64,000 nt of DNA from Erythrobacter sp047872805. GTDB lineage: Bacteria > Pseudomonadota > Alphaproteobacteria > Sphingomonadales > Sphingomonadaceae. The translations under genes were made by a program, and so were the position numbers. Position 1 is the first letter of the stretch. Each line of letters opens with the position of its first letter. Positions 51,366 to 60,473 of this stretch are shown in pieces. Below the pieces are notes generated by a model that was not told the origin of the DNA, searched no databases, and saw only the letters and a list, made by a program, of their open reading frames with translations. The stretch covers positions 12,156 to 76,155 of the forward strand of contig NZ_JBLQUK010000014.1 in assembly GCF_047872805.1 (NCBI RefSeq), written 5' to 3'.

Positions 51366-53815
51366 AACGACGATCGCAATGTAATTAGCGCACCGACATC
51401 GTCCGGCGCGCTGGAGAAATGCCCCGGTTCGCTGCGGTAGAACACGCTGGTCGAAACCAGACCGAACGGCAATTGCGCAGTCCAGTTCATCTCGCCCATA
51501 ATCTCGCGCCCGGACGGAGTGAGCGAAAGGCTCTGACGGCCCAAAATCGCGCTTTCGCTGGCGTAATCATAGGCCACCGGCAGATCGAAATGAAGCGCCC
51601 CGCCGCTGACGCGCAGCGGCTGGCTGAGCCGCAGGCCGATGCTGTCGCCGTCCAGAAATGCCCCGCGCCGAGTGAGATCAAAGGACCAGCTTTGCGTTTC
51701 AATCTGTGAGCCTGCACCCAACAGAGCGCCGCCGCGTGGACGCGTGAAACCCCCGCGAAACGCAGCGCCAGCCCGCCAATACGTTCCGATCTGCCGTGCC
51801 ATCCGGGCAACGAGGAACAACGTATCCGCCCCCGCAATTCCCACTGCTGGATTGAAATAGGCGCCCAAAAGCGTGCTTTCTTCCGCAAGCCATGAAACCG
51901 CAAAACTGGCATCGACACCCTGCCACCGGCGATCAGCGGCGATGCTGAAAGTCGAGGTCGGACGCTGTTCCTGCAAGCCGAACAGCGTGTCGCCTGACCC
52001 GCGATTCTCGCCCAGCCAAACCGACCCGCGTTCAGCAGAAACGGTCACGCCCCAAGGGCCCAACTCGCGCCGAGTGGCAAAGGAAAATTCGCTGCTGCCA
52101 GCGAAACCGGTGTCGCGGCCCGCTTCGCCAGCAATCAGGAACGCCGGGCGATCCGCGCCTTGCAATTGCCCGGTCAGCCCGCTTGCGCTTTGCCCTATGG
52201 CAAAGCCAACCTGCACATCCGGGGCAATGCGCGCCGCCACCCGTGCAGCCAGCACCCGCGCGCCCAGCGCGTCCTGCGGGGTCAGTTGCAATTGCTCCGC
52301 CCAGCCCAGCCCAGCCGCGCGACCGCTTTCGCCCACCGTCACACTTACCGCCAGCGCCGCATTGCCCGCCGCGCGCGAATATCCTCCGTGTTCAACCGCA
52401 CCGCGCAACCGTTGCAGCTGCACGGCATTCCGCCCCCGCTGACCCAGTTCGACCTCATAAGCCCGGTCATAACGGTCGGTGACGATGGTGCTGAGCGATG
52501 CGCCGCTCAAGGCATCCCCCATCGCCGCCGAAGCAAGCGCAAAATCATCGGTCAGCGCCAGCGCTAAACTTGTCCCCGCGACCCGCGTTGTGCCCTGCGG
52601 CTGAAACGCGGCTGCAATGTCGAGAATTCCTGTCCCGAACACCGTATCGGTCCCGCTCAGCCCCGCATCGCGTGCGCTGCCGAGCAGGATTTCGACAATT
52701 TCCTGTCCTGTCAGATTGGGAAAGGCTTGCGCCAGCAACGCAGCCGCGCCTGCCACTTGCGGCGCTGCAAAACTGGTGCCTGAAAATACGGTGACGAAAC
52801 GCTGTCCATCTACGGTCTCCACAAACAATTCGCCATTGTCATAGACGCAGCAAATCCGGTCGCCGAGTGCCGAGATGAACGATCCCGCCGCATTTCCCGC
52901 GCGATTGCTGAAATCTGAAAATCCGGTGTCGTCATCGACCGACCCGACAATGATCACATTGCCGCTGCCTGCTTGCAGAATGCTGGCGGCGAAGGGATCG
53001 GGCTGATCGGGATCAATCCCCGGCTCGCTGCCATCACCGCCATTGCCAGCCGCGACGACGACGACAATCCCGGCATTGGCGGCTCGGGCGATGGCACTTC
53101 GCAATTGCGCAGAAGCGTTGCTCCCGCCCAGGCTGAGGTTGATGACGGTCGCGCCGGCTGCGATGGCAACATCTACTCCGTCGGCAATCGCAGAATCGGA
53201 AAAGCGGCAGCCGAGCGTTGGGTCTTGCGGAGTGTCGGTGCCGCAAGACCCCAGCGAATCGGCCCTTAGCGCCAGAATTTGCGCATCAAATGCAATACCC
53301 AGCACGCCCGTGTCGTCGCGCCCTGCGGCGGCAACCAGAGCGACATTGGTGCCATGATCGTCTTCGGGATCGACGCCGCGGTTGCCCACAAGGTCCTGCG
53401 ACAACGGATGAATCCGCCCGGCAAATTCGGGACTGTCGCTATCGATTCCGGTGTCGACCACGGCGATGATTGCACCGCTGCCCGTGGTCCCTTCGCGCCA
53501 TGCTGCGTCAGCGCCGTGAAATTCTGGCCCATCCGAGCGGCGGAATTCTGCAGTGTCAAAGTTCATTGGCGGCGGCGGAGGCGGCGGCGGGGGTGGTGGA
53601 GGCGGCGGTGGGGGGGGCGGCAATGGCGGAGGCATGGCGGAAATCGTGGGTGCCCCCCCTCCCCCTCCGCCGCATGCGCTCAGCGCCGCACAAGCGACAA
53701 CAGCAGCCACAACCTTCCAGTGAATCGGCGCTGCCGGATCGTGGCGCGGCGCAGGATTGCGTGAATTCTTGGCCAAATCGCGCATAGAAGCTGCGGACCA
53801 ATGTGTGTTGGGCAT
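51362..53815 (-). CDS. Subtilase (S8) autotransporter
   Basis: About 817 residues. ATG 53815 follows GAGGA by 8 nt; ATGs at 53824 and 53785 are alternatives. A lipoprotein-like site (ALSAC, Cys ~48, then six Gly) is followed by a long Pro run, then the S8 domain: Asp in AVVDTGIDSD (~121), His in DDHGTNVA (~154), oxyanion Asn in VAAGNGG (~258) and Ser in SGTSFAAPQ (~348). The last ~300 residues form an autotransporter barrel ending in Phe (ALITLRSSF). It should be exported and displayed or released at the surface. Tracts of G8 (53610-53617) and C7 (53653-53659) lie in the coding part. Confidence 0.92.
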   Translation of the reverse strand: MPNTHWSAASMRDLAKNSRNPAPRHDPAAPIHWKVVAAVVACAALSACGGGGGGAPTISAMPPPLPPPPPPPPPPPPPPPPPPMNFDTAEFRRSDGPEFHGADAAWREGTTGSGAIIAVVDTGIDSDSPEFAGRIHPLSQDLVGNRGVDPEDDHGTNVALVAAAGRDDTGVLGIAFDAQILALRADSLGSCGTDTPQDPTLGCRFSDSAIADGVDVAIAAGATVINLSLGGSNASAQLRSAIARAANAGIVVVVAAGNGGDGSEPGIDPDQPDPFAASILQAGSGNVIIVGSVDDDTGFSDFSNRAGNAAGSFISALGDRICCVYDNGELFVETVDGQRFVTVFSGTSFAAPQVAGAAALLAQAFPNLTGQEIVEILLGSARDAGLSGTDTVFGTGILDIAAAFQPQGTTRVAGTSLALALTDDFALASAAMGDALSGASLSTIVTDRYDRAYEVELGQRGRNAVQLQRLRGAVEHGGYSRAAGNAALAVSVTVGESGRAAGLGWAEQLQLTPQDALGARVLAARVAARIAPDVQVGFAIGQSASGLTGQLQGADRPAFLIAGEAGRDTGFAGSSEFSFATRRELGPWGVTVSAERGSVWLGENRGSGDTLFGLQEQRPTSTFSIAADRRWQGVDASFAVSWLAEESTLLGAYFNPAVGIAGADTLFLVARMARQIGTYWRAGAAFRGGFTRPRGGALLGAGSQIETQSWSFDLTRRGAFLDGDSIGLRLSQPLRVSGGALHFDLPVAYDYASESAILGRQSLSLTPSGREIMGEMNWTAQLPFGLVSTSVFYRSEPGHFSSAPDDVGALITLRSSF

Positions 53816-54022
53816 GCTTGTCATCCTCAGCAACCTGCCCCCAGTCTGAATGTCATAGGCAGATGGCAATGTTCCTTTCAAGTGTCTTGGGCAAAACCCC
53901 TAAGCATGTCCTAACGCGCGCGGCCTTGCCGCTTCCTGCAAGGCTCGCTAGCAGCACAAAGAGATCACATTGCAGATCGCTCGTGCAGCCGCATCGTTGC
54001 CGAGACAATTGGCGGAGTATTC

Positions 54023-54859
54023 ATGACCGAAGCCCTTATCGCGCAGATTGAAAAAGCCTGGGAAAGCCGCGCCGAGATTACCCCCGGCAGCGATGTGCGC
54101 CATGCGGTTAGCGAGGCATTGGCCCTGCTCGACGCGGGCGAGGCGCGCGTCGCTTCGCCGGATGGCAATGGCGGGTGGACGGTTCATCAATGGCTGAAAA
54201 AGGCTGTGCTGCTGTCGTTCCGACTCAACGATAATCGCGTGATCGAAGGCGCAGCCGCGGGCGGTTCTGCATTTGACAAGGTGCCGACCAAATTTGCCGG
54301 GTGGGGTGACAACCGCTTCCGCGAGGCAGGTTTCCGCGTGGTGCCCGGCGCGGTGGTGCGGCGCGGCAGCTTTATCGGCAAGGGTGCAGTGCTGATGCCG
54401 AGCTTCGTCAATATCGGTGCCTATGTCGGTGAAAACACGATGATCGACACTTGGGCGACGGTTGGCTCCTGCGCGCAGATCGGCGCAAACGTGCATATTT
54501 CGGGCGGTGCCGGGATCGGCGGCGTGCTCGAACCCTTGCAGGCAGAACCAGTTATCATCGGCGATGGCGCATTCGTCGGCGCGCGTAGCGAAGTCGCAGA
54601 AGGCGTGCGCGTCGGTGAAGGGGCGGTGTTGTCGATGGGTGTCTATCTCGGCGCATCGACCAAGATCGTCGACCGCGCGACGGGGCGAGTTCACATGGGC
54701 GAAGTCCCGCCCTATTCGGTGGTCGTCCCCGGCAGCATGCCCGGAAAGCCCCTGCCCGATGGTTCACCTGGCCCATCGTTATATTGCGCAGTGATCGTCA
54801 AGACGGTCGATGCCCAGACCCGGTCGAAAACCGGGATCAACGAATTGCTTCGCGAATAA
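54023..54859 (+). CDS. dapD: Tetrahydrodipicolinate N-succinyltransferase
   Basis: 278 residues. The N-terminal helical domain (MTEALIAQIEKAWESRAEITP) is followed by the left-handed beta-helix: GSFIGKGAVLMPSFVNIGAYVGENTMIDTWATVGSCAQIG and VHISGGAGIGGVLEPLQAEP. The C-terminal ends with LYCAVIVKTVDAQTRSK. It succinylates tetrahydrodipicolinate on the way to diaminopimelate and lysine. dapE is not in the window. A perfect 11-bp stem-loop follows 7 nt after the stop. Confidence 0.98.
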   Translation: MTEALIAQIEKAWESRAEITPGSDVRHAVSEALALLDAGEARVASPDGNGGWTVHQWLKKAVLLSFRLNDNRVIEGAAAGGSAFDKVPTKFAGWGDNRFREAGFRVVPGAVVRRGSFIGKGAVLMPSFVNIGAYVGENTMIDTWATVGSCAQIGANVHISGGAGIGGVLEPLQAEPVIIGDGAFVGARSEVAEGVRVGEGAVLSMGVYLGASTKIVDRATGRVHMGEVPPYSVVVPGSMPGKPLPDGSPGPSLYCAVIVKTVDAQTRSKTGINELLRE

Positions 54860-54866
54860 AATTGTC

Positions 54867-54902
54867 GCGGGACAGGCTTGAGCGGAACTGGGCCTGTCCC
54901 GC
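54867..54902 (+). terminator. Stem-loop terminator after dapD
   Basis: GCGGGACAGGC and GCCTGTCCCGC form a perfect 11-bp stem with a 14-nt loop. No T tract follows directly. Confidence 0.7.
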
Positions 54903-54942
54903 CCCGTTGATATGTGACATAACATCGCCAAACGGAGGGATC

Positions 54943-55095
54943 ATGTCAGACCAGAACGAACCGATTCACATCGAAGACGACGATGCCCGAGGCGCAGAAA
55001 CCACCGGCCACCTGCGCTATATCCTTGGTATAGGATTGGTGCTTGCAATTGTGGCGATGAGCCTGATCTGGATTATCCCCGCGCTTTACGGTTGA
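54943..55095 (+). CDS. Small single-span membrane protein
   Basis: 50 residues (MSDQNEPIHIEDDDARGAET, then membrane helix YILGIGLVLAIVAMSLIWIIP). A strong RBS (CGGAGGG) sits 3-9 nt before ATG 54943. The acidic N-terminus would face the cytoplasm or periplasm, topology undetermined. No family assigned; similar short proteins are common in sphingomonads. Confidence 0.75.
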   Translation: MSDQNEPIHIEDDDARGAETTGHLRYILGIGLVLAIVAMSLIWIIPALYG

Positions 55096-55108
55096 TCTAT
55101 CAGGCTGC

Positions 55109-56425
55109 TCACTCGTCAGAGGGAAGCAGCGTTTCAATCGGTAGCTGATCGGACACGCTGGCAGAATAGCGCTCGGCAGCGCGCAGGGCGCGGATCGCAT
55201 TGCGGCTGGCGATGAGCTCCATTTCGACCTGCGAATAGCCGCGCCGGGCAAGCTCGGCGAACAGCTGCGGATAACCGCTAACATCCTCAAACCCGACTGG
55301 ACCGGACGGCATACCGTCGAAATCGGCACCGATGCCGATATGCTCCACTCCAATCAGGCTGCGAATATGGTCGATATGGTCGGCCATGTGACTGATCATG
55401 GTGGCAGGTTCGGGATTTGCCGCATCCCATTCGGCCATCGCGGCCGCCACGACATCCGGCTGACCCTGATATAATGATTTCTGCCGCGCCTCCAGCGCCT
55501 CACGCTCGGCAAACCAAGTGCGGCGTTCATCGTTGAGGAAGCCGGGCAGCGCCACCACCATCACGATCCCGCCATTTTCCGGCAATCGCATCAGCACGCT
55601 GTCGGGCACGTTGCGCGCGTGGCCATTCACTGCGCGCGCACCGGAATGACTGAAGATTACCGGCGCGCGAGCAGCATCGAGCGCATCAAGCATCGCCGCT
55701 TCACTGACATGGCTGAGATCGACCAGCATGCCGATCCGGTTCATCTCTCGCACCACATCCTTACCAAATTCGGACAGCCCGCCGTGTTCGGGAGCATCGG
55801 TCGCGCTGTCGGCCCACGGCGTATTCTGGCTATGCGTCAAAGTCATATAGCGCGCACCGAGCGCATACATCTGGCGCAGCACCGCCAAACTGGAACCGAT
55901 CGAATGCCCGCCTTCCATCCCTAGCAGCGACGCCACCCGCCCTTCTGCAATGGCAAGCTCGACGTCAGCGGCGGTTTCTGCATAGCGCAAGGCATCAGGA
56001 TAGCGGTCGATCAGACGCTTCATCACGTCGATTTGCTCGATTGTCATCTGCACCGCCTCTGGCTCAGACAGATTTGCCGGCACATAGACCGACCAATATT
56101 GCGCGCCCACGCGCCCTTCGGCGAGCCGGGCAATATCGGTGTGCATGATGCGGCCGTCGGGATGGGTCGCGCCCGTGTCGCTGGTATCGGCAAAGTCAAA
56201 ATCATTGATCTGATTGTCAAAGCGCGAGCGCAATTGAATAGGCACATCGTTGTGGCCATCAAACACTGGCGCGATCTCCAGTGCCGCCAGTGCCGCCTGC
56301 AGTGCAGGATCAGCTTCGGCCACTGATTCGCCAGATTCCGCTGCGCTGCCTTCCATCTCCTGCGCGTTAAGCGGTGCTGCAAGGATGGCGGTAAATGCGG
56401 CAAGGCAGAGCGCAGTATATTGCAT
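55109..56425 (-). CDS. Exported membrane dipeptidase (M19 family)
   Basis: 438 residues from ATG 56425 with signal peptide MQYTALCLAAFTAILAAPLNAQ. Renal-dipeptidase-like TIM barrel with binuclear zinc ligands: His and Asp in FDGHNDVP, Glu in LLGMEGGHSIG, His in MLVDLSHVSE and FSHSGARAV, Asp in IGIGADFDGMP. It cleaves dipeptides, probably in the periplasm. The preceding ~40 residues of an upstream frame lack the signal and were excluded. Divergent from the DoxX gene. Confidence 0.95.
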   Translation of the reverse strand: MQYTALCLAAFTAILAAPLNAQEMEGSAAESGESVAEADPALQAALAALEIAPVFDGHNDVPIQLRSRFDNQINDFDFADTSDTGATHPDGRIMHTDIARLAEGRVGAQYWSVYVPANLSEPEAVQMTIEQIDVMKRLIDRYPDALRYAETAADVELAIAEGRVASLLGMEGGHSIGSSLAVLRQMYALGARYMTLTHSQNTPWADSATDAPEHGGLSEFGKDVVREMNRIGMLVDLSHVSEAAMLDALDAARAPVIFSHSGARAVNGHARNVPDSVLMRLPENGGIVMVVALPGFLNDERRTWFAEREALEARQKSLYQGQPDVVAAAMAEWDAANPEPATMISHMADHIDHIRSLIGVEHIGIGADFDGMPSGPVGFEDVSGYPQLFAELARRGYSQVEMELIASRNAIRALRAAERYSASVSDQLPIETLLPSDE

Positions 56426-56549
56426 GTGCTGGAAAACTCCCGATAGTGCAGCGATGAAGGGGATCGCAAATGAAGCACGAGAATAGCGCGGACGCACGCA
56501 ACGAACAATTGGAACTGTCTGCAAACACGTATTACGATGGACAGATCGC

Positions 56550-56951
56550 GTGATCCGCGCCGCGCTAAGGCTGATACTCGCAGCTTTCTATGCCTATGCC
56601 GGGTATTTGCATCTGGTTCGGCCACAGCCGTTCCTGTCGATCACGCCAGCAATGGTCCCCTATCCTGAAGCGGTGGTCTATTGGACCGGGATAGCCGAGA
56701 TACTTGGGGCGATTGCGCTGCTTCAACCGTTTGATATTCGCCTGCGCCGTGCGGGGGGGATCGGACTGGCGCTCTATGCGCTGTGTGTGTGGCCGGCCAA
56801 TATCAACCATTTTGCCATGGATATGGCGCGCGCAGACGGAGGGCTTGGCCTTGCCTATCATGTGCCGCGCATGTTTGCGCAGCCCTTGCTGATCCTGTGG
56901 GCGCTATGGGCTGGCGAAGTGCGCATCCCGCACCGCAAACACAGAGTATAA
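56550..56951 (+). CDS. DoxX-like membrane protein
   Basis: 133 residues from GTG 56550. Four hydrophobic segments: AALRLILAAFYAYAGYLHL, VVYWTGIAEILGAIALL, GGIGLALYALCVWPANI and MFAQPLLILWALWAG. GYLHLVRPQPFLSITP and the GIAEI motif match the DoxX-like family. It may take part in redox or sulfur metabolism in the inner membrane, but no activity is established. No operon partner. Confidence 0.85.
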   Translation: MIRAALRLILAAFYAYAGYLHLVRPQPFLSITPAMVPYPEAVVYWTGIAEILGAIALLQPFDIRLRRAGGIGLALYALCVWPANINHFAMDMARADGGLGLAYHVPRMFAQPLLILWALWAGEVRIPHRKHRV

Positions 56952-56987
56952 ATCTGATAAATAGGCAGATCATATTGTTCGTCAAAG

Positions 56988-57022
56988 CCGGCGGCGCGGT
57001 GCCTTAACGCAGGCGCCGCCGG
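56988..57022. terminator. Convergent terminator
   Basis: CCGGCGGCGC (56988-56997) and GCGCCGCCGG (57013-57022) form a perfect 10-bp stem between the convergent DoxX and SWIB genes. Confidence 0.7.
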
Positions 57023-57046
57023 TCTGAAAGTCCAGGGACTAACCCT

Positions 57047-57298
57047 TTAGGTAAGGTGCTTTGAAACCGCAGCAGTCATCTTGAACATCGAGATCTGGTC
57101 CTTACCGATCACCGCGCCAAGCTTGCCATCGGGATTGATCTGACGTTTGTCCTTGGAATCTTGCAGGCTGTTGGCCTTGATGTATTCCCAGACCTTTGAC
57201 GTCACTTGCGCACGGGTCATCGGGCCTTTGCCGATTACCGATTCAAGTTCGCCCGACAGTTGCACCGGTTTTTGCAGTGCGTTGGTTTTTCCAGCCAT
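57047..57298 (-). CDS. SWIB/MDM2 domain protein
   Basis: 83 residues, almost entirely one SWIB domain: KPVQLSGELESVIGKGPMTRAQVTSKVWEYIKANSLQDSKDKRQINPDGKLGAVIG (key parts LSGELESVIG and VWEYIKANSLQD). In bacteria such proteins may bind DNA or compact chromatin; in Chlamydia the domain is fused to topoisomerase. The RBS GGGAGAAG precedes the ATG. It could share a transcript with the PEBP gene 29 nt upstream. Confidence 0.93.
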   Translation of the reverse strand: MAGKTNALQKPVQLSGELESVIGKGPMTRAQVTSKVWEYIKANSLQDSKDKRQINPDGKLGAVIGKDQISMFKMTAAVSKHLT

Positions 57299-57327
57299 GG
57301 TTCTTCTCCCTTATATTGGCAGGTAAT

Positions 57328-57933
57328 TCAAATGTCGTCTTCGTCCCACGCGCCGTCATCATCACCGGTGTCCTTCGGGATTCCGGTGAACGGAGCGTAG
57401 AGAACGTCACAGGCCGTTACGAAGCCTTTGATCGATGCCATCAAGTCTTCGCGGTTTGCCCCTGGCATCAATGTCAGCGGCAGTTCGGTTGCGAAGATTT
57501 GAAACAGATAATGGCGCGTCTCGCCAATCGGCGGATCGGGCAGCAACCATTCGGAATTTCCATGCGCGTTCTTGCCTGCCCGAGGCGGAGTTTCCCCTTC
57601 GAGCAGTTTGCCGCGCTGTCCGGCAAGGCCCCAGACCAACCAGTGACATGCCGGTGACTGAGTCGCGCCCGCAGCGCTGACTTCCTCAACGATCACGACC
57701 AGTTCCTGCGAACCAGAAGGCGGCGCTGTCCATTCGAGCGGCGGCGCTACCGCATCTTCTTCTTTTGCGGTGAAGCACGGATCAAGCTCTTCGCCTTTGC
57801 CGAAAGCCGGGCTGGACAGTGTGAAACCGCCCCGGCCAAAGGTCTTGGCATCCCCTAAGCTGACAATCGCCAGCCCGGAATGCCGAGCCGCAGCAGGCAG
57901 TCTGGACGCAACCCAATCAGGCAGATCAGTCAT
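57328..57933 (-). CDS. PEBP (YbhB/YbcL, Raf-kinase-inhibitor-like) protein
   Basis: 201 residues from ATG 57933. PEBP landmarks: FTLSSPAFGKGEELDPCFTAKEEDAVAPPLEWTAPP (key: APPLEWTAPPSGSQELVVIV), ACHWLVWGLAG, then the ligand loop GKNAHGNSEWLLPDPPIGETRHYLFQIFA (GETRHYLFQIFA). Soluble, with an anion-binding pocket; the biological role in bacteria is unsettled. The acidic tail (GDDDGAWDEDD) is unusual. Confidence 0.92.
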   Translation of the reverse strand: MTDLPDWVASRLPAAARHSGLAIVSLGDAKTFGRGGFTLSSPAFGKGEELDPCFTAKEEDAVAPPLEWTAPPSGSQELVVIVEEVSAAGATQSPACHWLVWGLAGQRGKLLEGETPPRAGKNAHGNSEWLLPDPPIGETRHYLFQIFATELPLTLMPGANREDLMASIKGFVTACDVLYAPFTGIPKDTGDDDGAWDEDDI

Positions 57934-58177
57934 GATTCTGTCTTTCCATCTGTTCGTAGCTAGTCGGAACGGGGGTGCAAAACGAGAGAGGACCACGCGA
58001 TTTGCCCCGGTTTCTGAGGAAAACCTCAAAAAACACGAGGGTTTTCAGACATACAACGACTTTCTAGCCAGTGGACAAGCGCAACACGCTTGCCGCAGGA
58101 AGGCGGGCGTTGCATGATCCATGGCCTGCCTTGAAGGCAAAATGTTGCAGGATCTTGTCCGGAGTCGCGTCCCTACC

Positions 58178-59632
58178 ATGAATAACCAATTGCCGCTGGG
58201 TCTGAATGTCGCAGGACGGACCGCACTGTCCGCAACGCTTGCTTTGGCGCTCGCCGCTTGCGGCGGTGGCGGAGGATCTACCACTCCGCCTCCGACCGGT
58301 GGGACACCGACCCCGCCGCCCGTTGCAACCTGTGCAATATCAAACCAGATTGCCTTCGCCAATGATGTGCTGAACGAATGGTATCTGTTCCCTGATCTGC
58401 TCGACAATTCGGTTAGTGCCGCCGGGTTCACCAATGTGCAATCCTACCTTGACGCCCGCGTTGCGCCTGCCCGCGCGCAGTCGCGCGACAAAGGGTTCAC
58501 CTTTGCCACGTCCATCGCTGAAGAGAACGCGCTGATAAATTCTGGGTCGAGCGCAGGATTTGGCATTCGTCTGGCATTCGATTCGTTCAACAATCGGGTA
58601 TTTCTGTTCGAAACTTTCGAGAACGCGCCGGGCTTTCAGGCGGGAATGGACCGCGGAACCGAACTGACCGCGATCGGCACCACCGCTGCAAATCTGCAAT
58701 CGGTCAGTTCGCTGATGGCAGCTGGCGGGCCGCAGGCTGTGGTCGATGCGCTCGGTCCCTCGGACCCCGGAGTGACGCGCGTCATCCGCTTTGTCCCGGT
58801 TGGCGGCGCGGTGATCGAAGCCAGTGTTACCAAGACCGATTTCTCCCTCGATCCGATTTCTGACCGTTACGGCGCGCTGATAATCAACGATGGCGGGCGG
58901 AATGTCGGTTATCTGAACCTGCGGACCTTTATCGTAGCGGATGCGTCAAACCAGCTGCGCGATGCCTTTCAATTGTTCAACAGCAACAATGTCAGCGAGT
59001 TGATTATCGATTTCCGCTATAATGGCGGCGGATTGGTGGATGTCTCCGAAGTGTTCGGTGATTTGCTAGGCGAAGGGCGCGTTGGCCAAGTGTGGAGCCG
59101 GACGGTTCTTCGCTCGTCTAAATCGTCAGAGAACACGACGAGGCTGTTCAGAAACGAAGTCAATTCGCTGCGAGCGACCAAAGTAGCCTTCATCAGCACC
59201 GGCAACACCGCTTCGGCGAGCGAGCTGGTGATCAACTCGATGCTGCCCTACCTCAACGCAGACAGCGTCGCATTGGTCGGGGGCAACACTTCGGGCAAGC
59301 CAGTCGGCCAGTTCGGCTTCGATTTTGATGCCTGCGATCTGCGCATCCGGGCTGTTACATTCCAGACAGTCAACGCCAATGACGAAGGCGAATATTTCAC
59401 TGGACTGGCCAGCGTCGTGCCCAACACCTGCCGCGCTGACGACAACATTTTCTTCCCGCTGGGCGATGCCAATGAGGATTCGGTGGCGACCGCCCTCGAT
59501 TTCCTTGCCGGGCTCAGTTGCACCGCAATTGCCGGTGGAGCGGACCAGACTGCACAAAGCGTTGGCGGCCGACAAACACTCCAGCCAGAGCAACCCAGCG
59601 CGGCGCAGCGCGAAATACCCGGATTGTTCTGA
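58178..59632 (+). CDS. S41-family C-terminal processing protease lipoprotein
   Basis: 484 residues from ATG 58178. Lipoprotein signal ending LALAAC, then a Gly run and a Pro/Thr linker. A PDZ-like domain (AGFGIRLAFDSFNNRVFLFE to GTELTAIGTT) precedes the S41 core: DFRYNGGGLVDVSEVFGDLL and STGNTASASELVINSML with the nucleophile Ser in ASASE; the Lys/Gln partners are less certain. It is probably anchored to the outer membrane, facing the periplasm. Substrate unknown. The extra ~50 C-terminal residues are Gln-rich. Confidence 0.9.
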   Translation: MNNQLPLGLNVAGRTALSATLALALAACGGGGGSTTPPPTGGTPTPPPVATCAISNQIAFANDVLNEWYLFPDLLDNSVSAAGFTNVQSYLDARVAPARAQSRDKGFTFATSIAEENALINSGSSAGFGIRLAFDSFNNRVFLFETFENAPGFQAGMDRGTELTAIGTTAANLQSVSSLMAAGGPQAVVDALGPSDPGVTRVIRFVPVGGAVIEASVTKTDFSLDPISDRYGALIINDGGRNVGYLNLRTFIVADASNQLRDAFQLFNSNNVSELIIDFRYNGGGLVDVSEVFGDLLGEGRVGQVWSRTVLRSSKSSENTTRLFRNEVNSLRATKVAFISTGNTASASELVINSMLPYLNADSVALVGGNTSGKPVGQFGFDFDACDLRIRAVTFQTVNANDEGEYFTGLASVVPNTCRADDNIFFPLGDANEDSVATALDFLAGLSCTAIAGGADQTAQSVGGRQTLQPEQPSAAQREIPGLF

Positions 59633-59638
59633 AGCGCG

Positions 59639-60043
59639 CTATAGCCCCTCGGGCACGGTCTCGAAGCCGGGAATGTCGTCCAATTGCACCCAGTTCTGCT
59701 TGCTCTTAGTGTAGCAGTGGAACGCAGGCTGCAGTTGCGAAGTATCGTCCAGCGTCCCAGCTTTGATGAACATCAGCCCTGGTTGTTCCAGCCGTGTAAA
59801 GACCGGAGAACCGCAGTCTCCGCAAAACTGCCGCCGCACGGTCGCGCCGCTATCGCCGGTGTCGTTATAGGTCTTGACCTCTCCGATGATTTCCAGCGCA
59901 TCTTCGGAAACACCAATGATAATCGAAAGCGCGCTGCCGGCCTGCCGCTGACAATTCTTGCAATGACAAGTAACGCAAAGCTTTGGCGCTTCATTCAAAG
60001 TGTATCTGATACTGCCGCACAGGCAGCCGCCAGTTTGCACCAT
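59639..60043 (-). CDS. GFA (CENP-V/Gfa) zinc-binding protein
   Basis: 134 residues from ATG 60043. GFA pattern: GGCLCGSIRY, CHCKNCQRQAGS and FCGDCGSPVF, the seven Cys that bind two zinc ions. The fold is named after the glutathione-dependent formaldehyde-activating enzyme, but most members have no known reaction. A longer upstream frame was rejected since the family starts near VQTGGCLCG. Convergent with the S41 gene. Confidence 0.93.
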   Translation of the reverse strand: MVQTGGCLCGSIRYTLNEAPKLCVTCHCKNCQRQAGSALSIIIGVSEDALEIIGEVKTYNDTGDSGATVRRQFCGDCGSPVFTRLEQPGLMFIKAGTLDDTSQLQPAFHCYTKSKQNWVQLDDIPGFETVPEGL

Positions 60044-60074
60044 TTCCCGTTCCCTTTCCCAAATGACCTTGCGG

Positions 60075-60473
60075 TCACGGGCCAACATCAGCTCTGGTCA
60101 ACAGAAACGCAAGAAATCCGATCGCAAACAGCGCGTCACCGGCCAGCACGGCGGCGACAATCGGATCGCCGCCCGGACCAATCGCCGAGGGACCGAGCAG
60201 CGCCACCACGCCGATTTTGCCAACCACTCCGGCCCAGAGAGTTGAGCCAAACCTTGCAGGATCGCGGGCAACCAGAAAATAGATGATCCCGAAACACAGC
60301 ACCAGCAGCCCAATGATCCGCGCATCAACGGTCGCTTCTGGTGAGAACATTCCGAGCGCGCCGATCACGAAATTGAATAGGCAGGCCGTCCAGAAAAACG
60401 TCCGCCAGCCCGTTCCGACCGGCTCTCCACCAATCGCCGCGCCAACCCGCCCTTTCCCAAATCCATCATTCAT
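60075..60473 (-). CDS. Four-helix inner-membrane protein
   Basis: 132 residues from ATG 60473, which overlaps the stop of the upstream lipoprotein gene (ATGA). Hydrophobic segments: TFFWTACLFNFVIGALGMF, IIGLLVLCFGIIYFLVA, AGVVGKIGVVALLG and IVAAVLAGDALFAIGFLAFLL. I recognise no family with certainty. Translational coupling suggests it works with the lipoprotein. Confidence 0.75.
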   Translation of the reverse strand: MNDGFGKGRVGAAIGGEPVGTGWRTFFWTACLFNFVIGALGMFSPEATVDARIIGLLVLCFGIIYFLVARDPARFGSTLWAGVVGKIGVVALLGPSAIGPGGDPIVAAVLAGDALFAIGFLAFLLTRADVGP

